From: a virus | Virus record (IMG/VR): IMGVR_UViG_3300028025_000859 | Span: 1-32,894 of that record | DNA length: 32,894 nucleotides | Reading direction: 5' to 3' (one strand) | Part shown: piece by piece, positions 16,101 through 23,596 of the stretch | Layout: every line of letters begins with the position of its first letter | Numbering within the stretch: the stretch's first letter is position 1 | Notes under the pieces: model-generated | Databases searched by the model: none | What the model saw: the letters and a program-made list of their open reading frames with translations, nothing else | Told to the model about the DNA's origin: nothing | Position numbers and translations under genes: made by a program

Positions 16101-18844
16101 CTTGTAACACCCCATGTACCGTTACCACGTAATACTTTATTTACGTCATTAGGAGGAGGTTGAACACGTACAACAGTAGAACCACCATAGATAGGATCTG
16201 TACCATTATTAAGAACACCTGTGTAAGCATTCATAGTAGCAGTATTAGTACCTGATGCTAAACCTACAGTAGCTCTTCTAAATGTTATAACAGTAGAATT
16301 TATTGTTCCAGAAGCAGTAACAGCCCATTTGTTTTCAATGTTAGAAGCAATAGCATCAGCAAGTTGTTGTGTTGTGTTTAGTAATTCTGAATCATACTCA
16401 AGATAAAAATTATAATTACTATTTTCTAAAGTTACATTAAATACTAATGAGCCTTCTGTTTCAAAATTAAACGAAGGCATTGTTATGCTAGCATAAGTAC
16501 CCGGAGTAACAACACCACTACTGTCTGAAGGTAAATCAAAACCTCGGAAATAACCAATACCTGATTTAGTTCCTGCTGTTCCTGATGTACCGGATACACC
16601 ATCAAAAGCGTAACCATTACCTGAGCCGCCAGCAAAAAAAGCCGCACCAGTACTTGAGCCATTAAGCGCCATAAACACTGGGTTAGTATGACCTGAACCT
16701 ACAACATCTACACGAAAAGCCGCATCAGGATTACTATTATTATTTAATGCACCGTAATAAAGTCTACCATTACCACTTGAAACAGCTGATAAACCATTAC
16801 CAGTACCACTAGTATTAGCAGTAAGACCTGAACCTGTGTTAGCAGAATAATCAAGCCAAATAGGGTTAGTTACACCAGCACCACCACTAATACCAATAAC
16901 AGCATTAGTAACGTCTGATCCACCACCACCACCCATAGTAAGAAACTTTGAATTAGCGGAGTCATATGCAGATATCCTGTTGTCTCGTACTGTTGTTGAT
17001 GGAGGCACAAGACTGTTAATCTCAATACGTTGACCTGTTGTTGCTGTTTTAAAACCTGAGGTTTGAATCTCACCAGCAGTTACTGTACCGATGTTAGCAG
17101 TAATAGCAGACAAAGCACTAACAGAAAGTTTACTTGCTGTAATTGTATTCTCTACAATAAGAGAACCAGTAATATAAGAAGTAAATAAAGTCCAACCAAC
17201 TGAAAAACGATATACAGCTGCTAAATTAAAATTATTATAACTAACTGTTGCAATATCTCCAGCTACTGGAGTGCGACCAATAGCGGCAAGTACTTCAGGG
17301 TTGGTAGGCTCTCCACCATCATTAGCTACACGAGTAATAACAAAAGTAGCTGAACCTGCACCACCAGTAGCACCATTAGCACCGTTATAAGCAATACCTC
17401 TAATAGGATTACTTACGTTAGTCCAGTCAAGAGTAGAAGATACAACAGTAGCCGCTTCATTTAATGGAACAGTAATACTCCATAAATAATATCCCGCAGT
17501 TGTTTCACTAGGAGCAGATGTGTACCAATCTGTAGGTGGTGTATAAGCTCCTGTAGCCCATGTATATGTAGACGTTGTTGTAGGTCTTGCTGGAGGAGTA
17601 GAGTTAGCTGTCCATCTGTATATTGATGGGAACGCAGACATAACCCCGTTAGCACCTGCTTGACCCGGAACACCATTGTATACTACAGGCATACTAATAG
17701 TTTTACTTAATGGGCTTGCAAGGTTAGAACCGTTAACTGTTAATGTAACATCTACTTTAGTTGCAGCAGATAATGGAGTAACTGTAATAGTACTCAAAGA
17801 ACCTGATGCAGGGGTGGCACCACTAACAGACCAGCTATATGTAGGACTTGTAACATTAGTTGTAAGGGCAGTTAATACAGCGTTAGGTGGTGTAAATGCA
17901 CCACTAGACGCTTGTACAAAAGAAGTATAACCAGATATATCTATTGATGGTCCACTTGTACCTGTTGCACCTTGTGTTCCTGGATCAGAAAACACTAATT
18001 GAAGACTTGCGACACTAGACTGAGTAACTACACCAGCACTATCTTTATAACGAATAGGTACTGAGATTGTAGCTGGACTTGATGCCATAGCAGAGGGTGC
18101 AGGGAACTGAGCGTATGAACCTGCGTCTGTAGGAGACCCCATTGTAATATTAGTATAGCTAATGTCTGCAAGACCTGTAGTTGAGCTTGCACCAATACGC
18201 CATGTATTGTTTGTAAATGCAGCGTCTGAGTCAGTTGTTGCTCCTGAATACTGTACAATAGTATTTTGGTTAGTAGCGTATACACGAGGTGTAACGTTAG
18301 TAAACACAGGAGCTAATGGGTTACCTGCTCTTGGTACCTGCATTGTAGCAGGAGTAAAGAAAGATAAGAATGTACTTGCACCAGCAGACACAGGAGCCGA
18401 AGTAACAATATCTAAATCAATAGATACTCCGGGTTCTTGTAACCAACTTGTAGCAGGTGCTGTAGTACTAACTGAGAAGTTGATCTTACGACCACCTACA
18501 GATAAATACCACAAGAACTTTGTTGTACCAAACCCACCAGTAACTTCAAACCAACGGTAGTCCGCAGGGTTATTTGACTCAACAGAAGAGTCTGAATTCT
18601 TTAAACCATAGTATAGTCTGTTGGTAGGCACATTAGATATGTTAGTACCAACATTATCATCAGCATACTTAACAGCAATATATTTATATAAGTATGCTAC
18701 AAGGTTACCAAATTGATCACTAATAACACCAGTAGTAAGATCAGCACTTAGACCATCAGAGCCGCCACCAGACGTTCCTTCAAGAACAAGTTGTGCTAAG
18801 AAAGCATCTAGCTCTTTGTCACCAGTAATAGGTGGATTAAACAT
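13118..18844 (-). CDS. Long tail fibre/tailspike with beta-helix and self-cleaving S74 chaperone
   Basis: 1908 aa from the chosen start. The N-terminal domain (KYIAVKYADDN, NPADYRWFEVTGGFGTTKF) is of a type seen in phage tip and fibre proteins. Ig-like and short collagen-like Gly repeats follow (near 395 and 490), then a lambda-J-like segment near 575 (NTITASKLSVSALSAI). Residues about 975-1350 are a pectate-lyase-type right-handed beta-helix beginning YNVKAYGAIGNGSTDDTSAI, typical of polysaccharide-binding or -degrading spikes. FARGDHVHP near 1385 is a common fibre motif. The C terminus is a peptidase-S74 chaperone: SDKRLKDDI has S1808 and K1813 in the dyad spacing of endosialidase S911/K916, so it should trimerise the fibre and cleave itself off before S1808. 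The end is a leucine-rich coiled coil. GGAGGT sits 3 bases before the Met at 18844; an earlier in-frame Met at 18874 lacks such a site. Confidence 0.85.
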   Translation of the reverse strand: MFNPPITGDKELDAFLAQLVLEGTSGGGSDGLSADLTTGVISDQFGNLVAYLYKYIAVKYADDNVGTNISNVPTNRLYYGLKNSDSSVESNNPADYRWFEVTGGFGTTKFLWYLSVGGRKINFSVSTTAPATSWLQEPGVSIDLDIVTSAPVSAGASTFLSFFTPATMQVPRAGNPLAPVFTNVTPRVYATNQNTIVQYSGATTDSDAAFTNNTWRIGASSTTGLADISYTNITMGSPTDAGSYAQFPAPSAMASSPATISVPIRYKDSAGVVTQSSVASLQLVFSDPGTQGATGTSGPSIDISGYTSFVQASSGAFTPPNAVLTALTTNVTSPTYSWSVSGATPASGSLSTITVTPLSAATKVDVTLTVNGSNLASPLSKTISMPVVYNGVPGQAGANGVMSAFPSIYRWTANSTPPARPTTTSTYTWATGAYTPPTDWYTSAPSETTAGYYLWSITVPLNEAATVVSSTLDWTNVSNPIRGIAYNGANGATGGAGSATFVITRVANDGGEPTNPEVLAAIGRTPVAGDIATVSYNNFNLAAVYRFSVGWTLFTSYITGSLIVENTITASKLSVSALSAITANIGTVTAGEIQTSGFKTATTGQRIEINSLVPPSTTVRDNRISAYDSANSKFLTMGGGGGSDVTNAVIGISGGAGVTNPIWLDYSANTGSGLTANTSGTGNGLSAVSSGNGRLYYGALNNNSNPDAAFRVDVVGSGHTNPVFMALNGSSTGAAFFAGGSGNGYAFDGVSGTSGTAGTKSGIGYFRGFDLPSDSSGVVTPGTYASITMPSFNFETEGSLVFNVTLENSNYNFYLEYDSELLNTTQQLADAIASNIENKWAVTASGTINSTVITFRRATVGLASGTNTATMNAYTGVLNNGTDPIYGGSTVVRVQPPPNDVNKVLRGNGTWGVTSASGGITNIVLTAPTGFSVTGSPLTANGTLALGYSGQIPVTSLGSGTATNTNFLRGDGVWSTVTAYEHQYNVKAYGAIGNGSTDDTSAIQSAINAATITGGVVYFPNGTYRITSSLTYTSPANADPYARVHFLGDGINASSIYQTTAGATALSLACNTGNPSATPPILVNPNVYTMVENLTFVGSGGDNSRGISISGGAFFHFKSCFFTNWGYGVYGANFLTSNFDSCFFRFNLRGALFERIPVSGQYATSPNAINMFGCEFGVNSLYGIFVNGPGVFNMIGGAIEVNGTTTGDVNNWGLRIAEPSGNTAIESSVGFNLSGVYFEGNLGIADLYATSTFAKPGVSNAITGCSFNRVGSTPPIAYATNNIKLEATSGSGFKVAITGCGFKGLGGYTPTGARPTIANTNCTIDLTGCAFDSAVDAYTTNSVNRFESGLQTPTLTDLSGLDYGYTTVPNASGTAATGSATKFARGDHVHPLSVTTASAFGSGALAYNNTSGVLTFTPPVVSGSGTVNTGNSGQVAYYAANGTAVNGNSNITINGFDLFSNETGATNARFTSNLAGITSPGFATNASNIVLAAGYSGTSTYSAGVLVNAGTAGTTPGPNFSGNASSGTRMNLGTSVAPWGIFNWGSAAITAPTSGGTGYLRQDGTWASITSGGVTSVSGTGSGLGFSLTGTVTSTGNLTLNTPTVSALQSSLGLGALAYVSSLTDFTQLNSTALASNVSSSGNRILATASGARTWATMSEVRAALGENGGSPSSSTFLRGDGTWSTPSTGGTGTVTSVSGTGTVSGLSLSGTVTTSGNLTLGGSLSLTSGNVTGALGYTPLSTSGQAADSAALGGYGPGSWGRIFNGNPGFGGANAAGSGMNIITGTGLVGTYNFFGSGNTLTLQAVSDKRLKDDIQDEALGLDFVTKLRPVTFTRSDIEQTTKFHGFLADDVQLLVTDTNDSLNQTHENGIKSLDYIGLISVLTKAVQELNIKVNQLTTRINELENK

Positions 18845-18845
18845 T

Positions 18846-20396
18846 TTACCTCCGATCAGCAGGTTTAGCTTCAAGAGCCATCATAGCCAGCCGCCAATAA
18901 TTAGTTGCAGTAATTCTGTAGTTAAGTACACGACCATTAACCCGTGGGTCAACCTTATAGCCTTGTGACTTGTCATTGTTAGGTAGGAATGTAAATGTGT
19001 CTTTTAATGCGGCATCATCTACAGATAAATCTACGTTTCTAACATAATTGTTTTGTCCTACAACCCTAATAGTAATATTAGAATCATTAGGTACAGTATC
19101 AAACACAGGGTACAGAGAAGTAATTAAAGAACTTCCTGTAACATCACCTGAATTAAGTTTCTTTTTCTCTATATAAGAAGTATAAGACGCTAATGCAGTA
19201 CCATTCCACATTTGATAAGCATCAGACTCTACAAGAGTTGTTGTTGTAGTTGTTGTAAAGTATACTACTTCTTTACCATACTGAAATGCGTTAGACACAT
19301 TTGATGGACCAAAGAAAGAGTATGTCATGTTAGTAGCTTGACGTTTAGACCATGTATTGTTTTTATAATTATAAACAAGAACTTCGTTACATACTGTAGA
19401 AGACCCTTTAGGATAGTTAATCCAGATCTCTTTATAGAAAGCATGTCTTGTTACATGAACTTTGTCAATAGCATTCTTATTTAAATTATTATAAAAATAC
19501 TTTTTAATTCTGAAGTCAGCAAGGGAATCAATTTGACCTGAACCATTGTGTAAGTAAATATCATTACGGTCAACAACAAAATGTTTGCCATCAAACTCAC
19601 ATACACAGTCTACAGATAAGATTCCATAAGACCGACTATAAGGAACAACTCGTGTTCCATTAATTCCAATAGACAATATACTAATACTGTCTGAGGAATA
19701 TATAAACATGTTACCTCTCAACTCAGCCATATCTAATATGGGAGATGTAGAGTTAACTTCAAATTCGTCTGCGGTATCTGTAGCAGTAGTTGGTTCCCAT
19801 TGGTTAGGGATAGCGCCTGTAGCGGCTTGAGCAGATACTCTTACTGTGCTTGGTGCATATGTTGTAACGCCAGTAGTGCTGTTAGCAATAGTGAGGTTAG
19901 CGGCAACAAGAGAGTAGTTAAGTGACCTAACAACCTTAGCTGTAATAGTTAAACCAGCTGAATAGTTCCAGTTAGGAAGTGGGAGAAATGCAGAGTCAGC
20001 ATTGATGTCTCCATATAAACAATATATAGGTGTTGTTCTACCATTGTTAAGTACAATAGCATAACCACCATTAAACAAGGTTCCTTGCCAATCACTGTTT
20101 GTATAAGAGCCACCAGTACCAGCATACATAGTAGACTGGTTACCAGCAGCATCTACACGAACAACATTACCATCTTTAGCAAAGATGTTATAACCTTGGT
20201 CTGGACGTCTCCAATGAATTCCATAGTCAGGAGAAATAGAGACTGTTCTGTATATAGATTCACCTGTAATTGTTGATACTGCTTCATCATCAAAGCGTAC
20301 ATTGAGTACGTCTGTGAATGTATTTTGAGGTACAATCATAGGAGGTAAGTCTGTATTAAGACCGCCTTTACCTAGCTGTTCGATTGGAATTGCCAT
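18846..20396 (-). CDS. Tail hub/nozzle (head stabilisation) protein, P22 gp10-like
   Basis: 516 aa. It begins MAIPIEQLGKGGLNTDLPP, the usual opening of P22 gp10-like stabilisation/nozzle proteins of podoviruses. Beta-rich repeats follow, consistent with a propeller-like fold: ELRGNMFIYSSDSISILSI, VVPYSRSYGILSVDCVCEFD, HFVVDRNDIYLHNGSGQID, then an IWINYP strand and VLVYNYKNNTWSKR. In this family the protein forms the lower tail tube below the adaptor and holds the fibres. The gene stops 1 bp before the 1908-aa fibre start (TAAAATG) and starts 21 bp after the endolysin stop, with an AAAGGAT site. The placing of the lysis genes between the fibres and this hub gene is notable. The family call is by motif recognition, not alignment. 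Confidence 0.75.
   Translation of the reverse strand: MAIPIEQLGKGGLNTDLPPMIVPQNTFTDVLNVRFDDEAVSTITGESIYRTVSISPDYGIHWRRPDQGYNIFAKDGNVVRVDAAGNQSTMYAGTGGSYTNSDWQGTLFNGGYAIVLNNGRTTPIYCLYGDINADSAFLPLPNWNYSAGLTITAKVVRSLNYSLVAANLTIANSTTGVTTYAPSTVRVSAQAATGAIPNQWEPTTATDTADEFEVNSTSPILDMAELRGNMFIYSSDSISILSIGINGTRVVPYSRSYGILSVDCVCEFDGKHFVVDRNDIYLHNGSGQIDSLADFRIKKYFYNNLNKNAIDKVHVTRHAFYKEIWINYPKGSSTVCNEVLVYNYKNNTWSKRQATNMTYSFFGPSNVSNAFQYGKEVVYFTTTTTTTLVESDAYQMWNGTALASYTSYIEKKKLNSGDVTGSSLITSLYPVFDTVPNDSNITIRVVGQNNYVRNVDLSVDDAALKDTFTFLPNNDKSQGYKVDPRVNGRVLNYRITATNYWRLAMMALEAKPADRR
18848..18853 (-). promoter_or_regulatory. Ribosome binding site that sets the start of the 1908-aa fibre
   Basis: GGAGGT on the minus strand lies 3 bases before the ATG at 18844 and partly within the stop region of the hub gene. 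The upstream in-frame ATG at 18874 has no comparable site and would overlap the hub gene by 29 bp, so the internal start is preferred. Confidence 0.75.
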
Positions 20397-20417
20397 GAGA
20401 TATCCTTTTTATTACTA

Positions 20418-20864
20418 TTAGGTACCAAGTAAAGCGCATTCAGCTTTGCGTCTTTTGTTAAGACCAGCTAAAACTTTACCCCCACCTTTGTTCCATTTCA
20501 TTAACTCTACTTTAGCGGCTTCCCAATCTTGCTCATTAATCTTTCGTCTTAATGTACTTGTTTGTAGCCTACCAACACCTAAGTTATAACAGAAATCAAC
20601 AATGGCGTTTAATTTCTTTTCATCTGTAGCTAGTACAGGACAATACCTAAGTGTTCCGGGCAAATAGGTATGATGTAATTCTTTAAGTAAAAGATCATAA
20701 GCTTCAGGCTCACTCATAGGAGGATCCTGAAGCGTTACTTTCCTACCGTCAGCATAGTATGTACTGCCGTAGCCTATAGTAGCTACATTGGCAGGACACA
20801 TGTAAGGCTTAGAACTAAAGCCTTCAAAATGTTTACACAAGTCTGCGGCTATAGTTAAGTTCAT
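20418..20864 (-). CDS. Endolysin, GH24 (T4-type/lambdoid R-type) lysozyme
   Basis: 148 aa. The GH24 catalytic triad is visible in the form E-x8-C-x5-T: E14 in HFEGFSSKPY, C23, and T29 in ATIGYGSTYY. This cysteine variant also occurs in P21/P22-like endolysins. The downstream family motifs are AIVDFCYNLGVGRLQTSTLR and FNKGG-like WNKGGGKVLAGLNKRRKAE, and the length is normal for the family. It cleaves the MurNAc-GlcNAc bond of peptidoglycan. There is no signal peptide or SAR segment, so it should stay in the cytoplasm until the holin opens the membrane. Its start overlaps the holin stop by 4 bp (ATGA), so holin and lysozyme are translationally coupled. Confidence 0.93.
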   Translation of the reverse strand: MNLTIAADLCKHFEGFSSKPYMCPANVATIGYGSTYYADGRKVTLQDPPMSEPEAYDLLLKELHHTYLPGTLRYCPVLATDEKKLNAIVDFCYNLGVGRLQTSTLRRKINEQDWEAAKVELMKWNKGGGKVLAGLNKRRKAECALLGT

Positions 20865-21358
20865 AGCCCACGCTTGCTTAGTGTACGATCAAGGAACCAG
20901 TAGTTAAGAGTACCAGAGACAAGAGCCGCAAAGTCTGCTGACATCATTACTTTAAATACTTCTACTGGAGGCATACCATTAATCCATGAATTATAAGCTA
21001 ACCATACATGGACAAATGACCACAATGCTAAGATCCAATATGTTACTACAGGTCGTACTGAGGCTGACAATGCGGCTACCCATCCACCACCAGCGGCTTT
21101 AACCATCTCTGTTTGTTGTTCAATAGCAGACTGGAAAGCACCCATAACACCAACATCAATAGCGGCTTCACGTTGAGCACCAATCTCTGCTAGCTTTTGT
21201 ACACCTCGTTGAGCTTCAAGATCACACTGAAACTTAAACATATTAAGCTCATGACTACGCTCATTCTTCTTATCTAACCACTTAAGGACTTCAGGGGCTA
21301 GTCGGAATAGACCGCCAAACACTGATCCTAGAATACCACCACTTAAAATATCTAACAT
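20861..21358 (-). CDS. Holin, three-transmembrane (GTA_holin_3TM-like)
   Basis: 165 aa. An N-terminal hydrophobic stretch (LSGGILGSVFGGLFRLAP) is followed by a long charged helical section (about 25-75) and two clear membrane segments near the C terminus: SVRPVVTYWILALWSFVHVW and the stretch around FAALVSGTLNYWFLDRTL. The RPVVTYW and LNYWFLDR motifs are typical of the 3-TM holin family of gene-transfer agents and many phages. It would permeabilise the inner membrane to release the cytoplasmic lysozyme encoded directly after it, with a 4-bp ATGA overlap. The start has an AAGGAT site 8 bases upstream. Confidence 0.85.
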   Translation of the reverse strand: MLDILSGGILGSVFGGLFRLAPEVLKWLDKKNERSHELNMFKFQCDLEAQRGVQKLAEIGAQREAAIDVGVMGAFQSAIEQQTEMVKAAGGGWVAALSASVRPVVTYWILALWSFVHVWLAYNSWINGMPPVEVFKVMMSADFAALVSGTLNYWFLDRTLSKRGL

Positions 21359-21361
21359 ATA

Positions 21362-21610
21362 TTAATCCTTACATTTATGACACTTGTCATCTTTATCATG
21401 AGAGAGTTTAACTCCAGCTAATAGACCGATGAAACCGCCTATGATAGTCTGAAATGCTGGTGAGAGGAGCTTGAAAATCTCTGCATTGTCAACCTCTTTA
21501 GCCCATAGACCAAGAACAAAAGCAGCCATCATAGCTAACACAGATAAGCATAAAGTAAAGCTTACCATAAACGTTACATAGAACGTTAGTTTAGATTTAA
21601 CATCATCCAT
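21362..21610 (-). CDS. Small two-TM protein with C-terminal cysteine pair, lysis region
   Basis: 82 aa with the start at 21610 (MDDVKSKLTFYV), chosen because AAGGAA lies 6 bases upstream and because the longer frame from 21763 would overlap most of the 79-aa gene. There are two membrane segments, about 8-34 (VTFMVSFTLCLSVLAMMAAF) and 48-66 (FQTIIGGFIGLLAGVKL), then a charged tail ending DKDDKCHKCKD. The CHKC at the end could bind metal or form a disulfide. It sits 3 bp before the holin gene and could be a second holin, antiholin or other lysis accessory. No named family is recognised. Confidence 0.65.
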   Translation of the reverse strand: MDDVKSKLTFYVTFMVSFTLCLSVLAMMAAFVLGLWAKEVDNAEIFKLLSPAFQTIIGGFIGLLAGVKLSHDKDDKCHKCKD

Positions 21611-21616
21611 AGGTTT

Positions 21617-21622
21617 TTCCTT
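21617..21622 (-). promoter_or_regulatory. Ribosome binding site that sets the start of the 82-aa membrane protein
   Basis: AAGGAA on the minus strand lies 6 bases before the ATG at 21610 and overlaps the stop codon of the 79-aa gene. This supports an 82-residue product over the longer 133-residue frame, whose extra N terminus would be a second reading of the 79-aa gene. Confidence 0.75.
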
Positions 21623-21860
21623 ATGCGTATATGTCAAGGGTTGGGTTGCTGATTTGTCTCTCAACAATAAGCTCTTTATTTTTAATGTTATATAACTCAA
21701 GCTGGTAGTCACGAAATGCTTTAGTAACCCTTTCAATCTCTCTAAGAAGTTCTCTTTCAACATTTAATAATTCCATTTTCTTGTTGTACAACTTTAGTTG
21801 TGTGTCTGAATAAGTAGGGTGTACTACGGGATAAAGTTTATCATAACTATATAGTTTCAT
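21621..21860 (-). CDS. Small coiled-coil hypothetical protein
   Basis: 79 aa. The N terminus is Tyr-rich (MKLYSYDKLYPVVHPTYS) and is followed by a continuous charged helix, about 20-66 (NKKMELLNVERELLREIERV and on to KNKELIVERQ), with a heptad-like Leu/Ile pattern. There is no signal peptide or membrane segment, so it is not an obvious spanin despite lying among lysis genes. The start overlaps the secreted-protein gene by 4 bp (ATGA) and has a GAAAGGGAAAAG ribosome site. Function unknown; it may be a cytoplasmic partner of the neighbouring membrane proteins. Confidence 0.65.
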   Translation of the reverse strand: MKLYSYDKLYPVVHPTYSDTQLKLYNKKMELLNVERELLREIERVTKAFRDYQLELYNIKNKELIVERQISNPTLDIYA

Positions 21861-22144
21861 TTCTTTTCCCTTTCAAGTGCGTTTTTATAGGCTCTAATAA
21901 CTAAATGCCTTAACTCTGCGCTATCTGCGCTTCCAGCCCACTCTGATAAATTATTCCAGATAACTACCATGTCTTTGCTTGAGCATAAATTATGATGGTT
22001 ATTTAACCAAACAGACATTTGCATATGACGTTCTGAAGGATTATGAATTTTATAAGCTATGCCATAAAATTCTCTTACGCTACACTTGTCCTCAGCAGAT
22101 GTTGTTAAGGTTAATAGAAGTATAGCTAAGAGAATCCACTTCAT
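21857..22144 (-). CDS. Small secreted protein with signal peptide, unknown function
   Basis: 95 aa. MKWILLAILLLTLTTSAEDK is a clear signal peptide with probable cleavage after TSA, placing the mature 77-residue protein in the periplasm. The mature part has cysteines at 21 and near 54 (HNLCSSKDM) that may pair, and the motifs REFYGIAYKIHNPSERH and NNLSEWAGSADSAELR. Similar short proteins recur next to phage lysis genes, but their job is unknown to me. There is no lipobox, so it is not an Rz1-type lipoprotein. The start overlaps the preceding stop by 4 bp (ATGA) with no good ribosome site, so translation is probably coupled. Confidence 0.7.
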   Translation of the reverse strand: MKWILLAILLLTLTTSAEDKCSVREFYGIAYKIHNPSERHMQMSVWLNNHHNLCSSKDMVVIWNNLSEWAGSADSAELRHLVIRAYKNALEREKK

Positions 22145-22398
22145 TTTAAATGAAACTTATTATCTATTGCTAACCATATTGCACCAAAGAAAGCTCCAAC
22201 AATAATAATTGGTTTAACTGCTCTGGCAAGCCACTCAAGAACAATAAATGCACCTTGAGCAGCGTTAAAAGCTTTAACTACTTCGTTAGTGCTTTGATCT
22301 AGTTTATCTACTTTAGCTTCTAATGCTAGGAGTCGTTCGTAGATTTGTTCGTGAGTTACTTCTAGTTTTAACTCTTGATTTAAATTTAGATTAGACAT
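22141..22398 (-). CDS. Small coiled-coil plus single-TM protein (holin-like accessory)
   Basis: 85 aa. The N-terminal half is a helix with heptad character (EQIYERLLALEAKVDKLDQS), followed by one membrane segment at about 62-78 (VKPIIIVGAFFGAIWLAI) and a short charged tail (DNKFHLK). This layout is common for small phage membrane proteins beside holin genes, where they are sometimes annotated as holins or lysis regulators without proof. It overlaps the 401-aa adhesin gene by 8 bp and the next gene by 4 bp. The nearest purine-rich site (CAGGAA) is rather far from the start, which suggests reinitiation. Confidence 0.65.
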   Translation of the reverse strand: MSNLNLNQELKLEVTHEQIYERLLALEAKVDKLDQSTNEVVKAFNAAQGAFIVLEWLARAVKPIIIVGAFFGAIWLAIDNKFHLK

Positions 22399-23596
22399 TT
22401 GTAGTCAATGTTCCTGAAGCCGTAAAAGTATGTGTTGTGATACCACTTGCTTGTGTAATTACACCGCCTGTAGCTCTTGGTGTTCCTGCATAACGAATAA
22501 TAACAACGCCTGATCCACCAGCACCAGGGACATATGAGCCTTGACCCCCACCACCGCCTCCACCAGTGTTAACAGTCCCTGCTACACCATTAAAACCACC
22601 ACTACCACCCCCAGCACCACCCCCACCTATACCACCGGGAGGAAGATTAGTTGCAATAGCTTCCCAAGCACCACCACCACCACCAGCATAGTAGTTACCA
22701 TCTACCCATTGCAATCCATCACCACCCTTGGATAAATTACCAGTTCTTGCAGTACCGCAATCAAAGCCGCCAAAGTAACCAACTTGGCTAGCCCCCCCGC
22801 CTCCACCGCCTGAAGCACAAGTATTAAGAGAACCACCACCAGCAAATCCTTGACCTGAAGTACCTGCAGCACCTGTTGATTGGTTACTATCACGACCACG
22901 ACCACCTCCAGAACCACCTGCCAAAGGAGGTATGCTACTAGCCGCACCACCACCTCCACCGCCTATTGCTGAAAACCCTAAAAAAGAAGAATTTTGACCA
23001 TTAGTCCCTGCAGTACTTGTAGTGCCTGTTCCACCAGCACCAACAGTAACAGGGTATCCAGTTGCAGATGCTAAAAGTGATGTACTAGATAAATAACCTC
23101 CAGCACCACCACCACCACCACCGTTTCCACCCCCAGCACCCCCACCTGCAACTATTAAATAAGTAACTTCAAGTGCGGCAGACTGGTAAAAAGGATACCA
23201 ATTTGACTGGGCTACAGAATACCATTCGTTATACCCAAGCGTAGTATTAAATCTAATCATTCCATTAGTAGGGCTTGCAGGACGTTGTGCAGTAGTTCCT
23301 GTAGGTAAATCAAAATATCCTGTACTAGTATTATTTTGATCACTCACAGCAGCAGCAGTTGGTGGAGTCACAGTACCCCAAGATGCGGCAGTACCGTTTG
23401 TCGTCAGGTATTTCCCCGACTGACTTGTTTGTGAAGGCAAGCTATCAACAGCCGCCCATGAAGATGTTGTACCATCTGTTGTTAAATACTTACCCGATTG
23501 ACTAGCTTGTGCAGGTAACCCACCGCCACTAGCAGTAAGAATACCATTTGAATCTATGTTATCTGCTATCTTAGATAAATTACGTGGGATACTCAT
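22391..23596 (-). CDS. Glycine-rich tail adhesin-like protein (paralogue 4)
   Basis: 401 aa. The N terminus is MSIPRNLSKIADNIDSNGIL, then two tandem copies of the SQSGKYLTT(D/N)GT module (about 25-72) that also occurs three times in the 1050-aa fibre. Next is LPTGTTAQRPASPTNGMIRF with NTTLGYNEWYS, the linker shared by the paralogues. From about 145 on there is a glycine-rich domain (TYLIVAGGGAGGG, GGGGAGGYLSS, AIGGGGGG, FNGVAGTVNTGGGGGG) ending GSGVVIIRYAGTPRATGG and HTFTASGTLTTNV. The Gly runs suggest stacked polyglycine-II helices, as in T-even gp38 adhesins, with loops between them (GGFDCGTARTGN, SLNTCASGG) as candidate receptor contacts. The ribosome site AAGGAGG is strong. Host recognition is inferred. 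Confidence 0.75.
   Translation of the reverse strand: MSIPRNLSKIADNIDSNGILTASGGGLPAQASQSGKYLTTDGTTSSWAAVDSLPSQTSQSGKYLTTNGTAASWGTVTPPTAAAVSDQNNTSTGYFDLPTGTTAQRPASPTNGMIRFNTTLGYNEWYSVAQSNWYPFYQSAALEVTYLIVAGGGAGGGNGGGGGGAGGYLSSTSLLASATGYPVTVGAGGTGTTSTAGTNGQNSSFLGFSAIGGGGGGAASSIPPLAGGSGGGRGRDSNQSTGAAGTSGQGFAGGGSLNTCASGGGGGGASQVGYFGGFDCGTARTGNLSKGGDGLQWVDGNYYAGGGGGAWEAIATNLPPGGIGGGGAGGGSGGFNGVAGTVNTGGGGGGGQGSYVPGAGGSGVVIIRYAGTPRATGGVITQASGITTHTFTASGTLTTNV
23221..23300 (-). repeat. Linker repeat shared by adhesin genes (copy in the 401-aa gene)
   Basis: Bases 23221-23290 line up without gaps to 27081-27150 in the 343-aa gene, with about 59 of 70 identical by eye and a near-perfect core over the later 50 bases. 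A related copy lies near 26045-26115 in the 362-aa gene. It codes for the GTTAQRPAS...NTTLG linker. Confidence 0.75.
23386..23520 (-). repeat. Two SGKYLTT(D/N)GT modules in the 401-aa adhesin gene
   Basis: Tandem copies at about 23391-23443 and 23469-23520 code for residues about 25-72. They match the modules in the 1050-aa fibre gene at 27470-28010 and are absent from the other three glycine-rich paralogues. Confidence 0.8.

Noticed and set aside
18162-18560. Plus-strand open frame of 132 codons inside the long fibre gene
   Set aside because: It is antisense to a gene with clear domains and a strong ribosome site. The composition (Val/Ala/Thr) reflects the codon pattern of the fibre, and no ribosome site is seen.
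18845-18874. Upstream start of the long fibre at 18874
   Set aside because: The internal ATG at 18844 has GGAGGT at good spacing, and the upstream start would overlap the hub gene by 29 bp without a ribosome site.
21611-21763. Longer N terminus of the two-TM lysis-region protein
   Set aside because: It would overlap most of the 79-aa gene, and AAGGAA lies just before the internal ATG at 21610.
21857-22144. Rz1-like lipoprotein spanin call for the secreted 95-aa protein
   Set aside because: There is no lipobox cysteine at the signal cleavage site; the first Cys lies further inside the mature protein.
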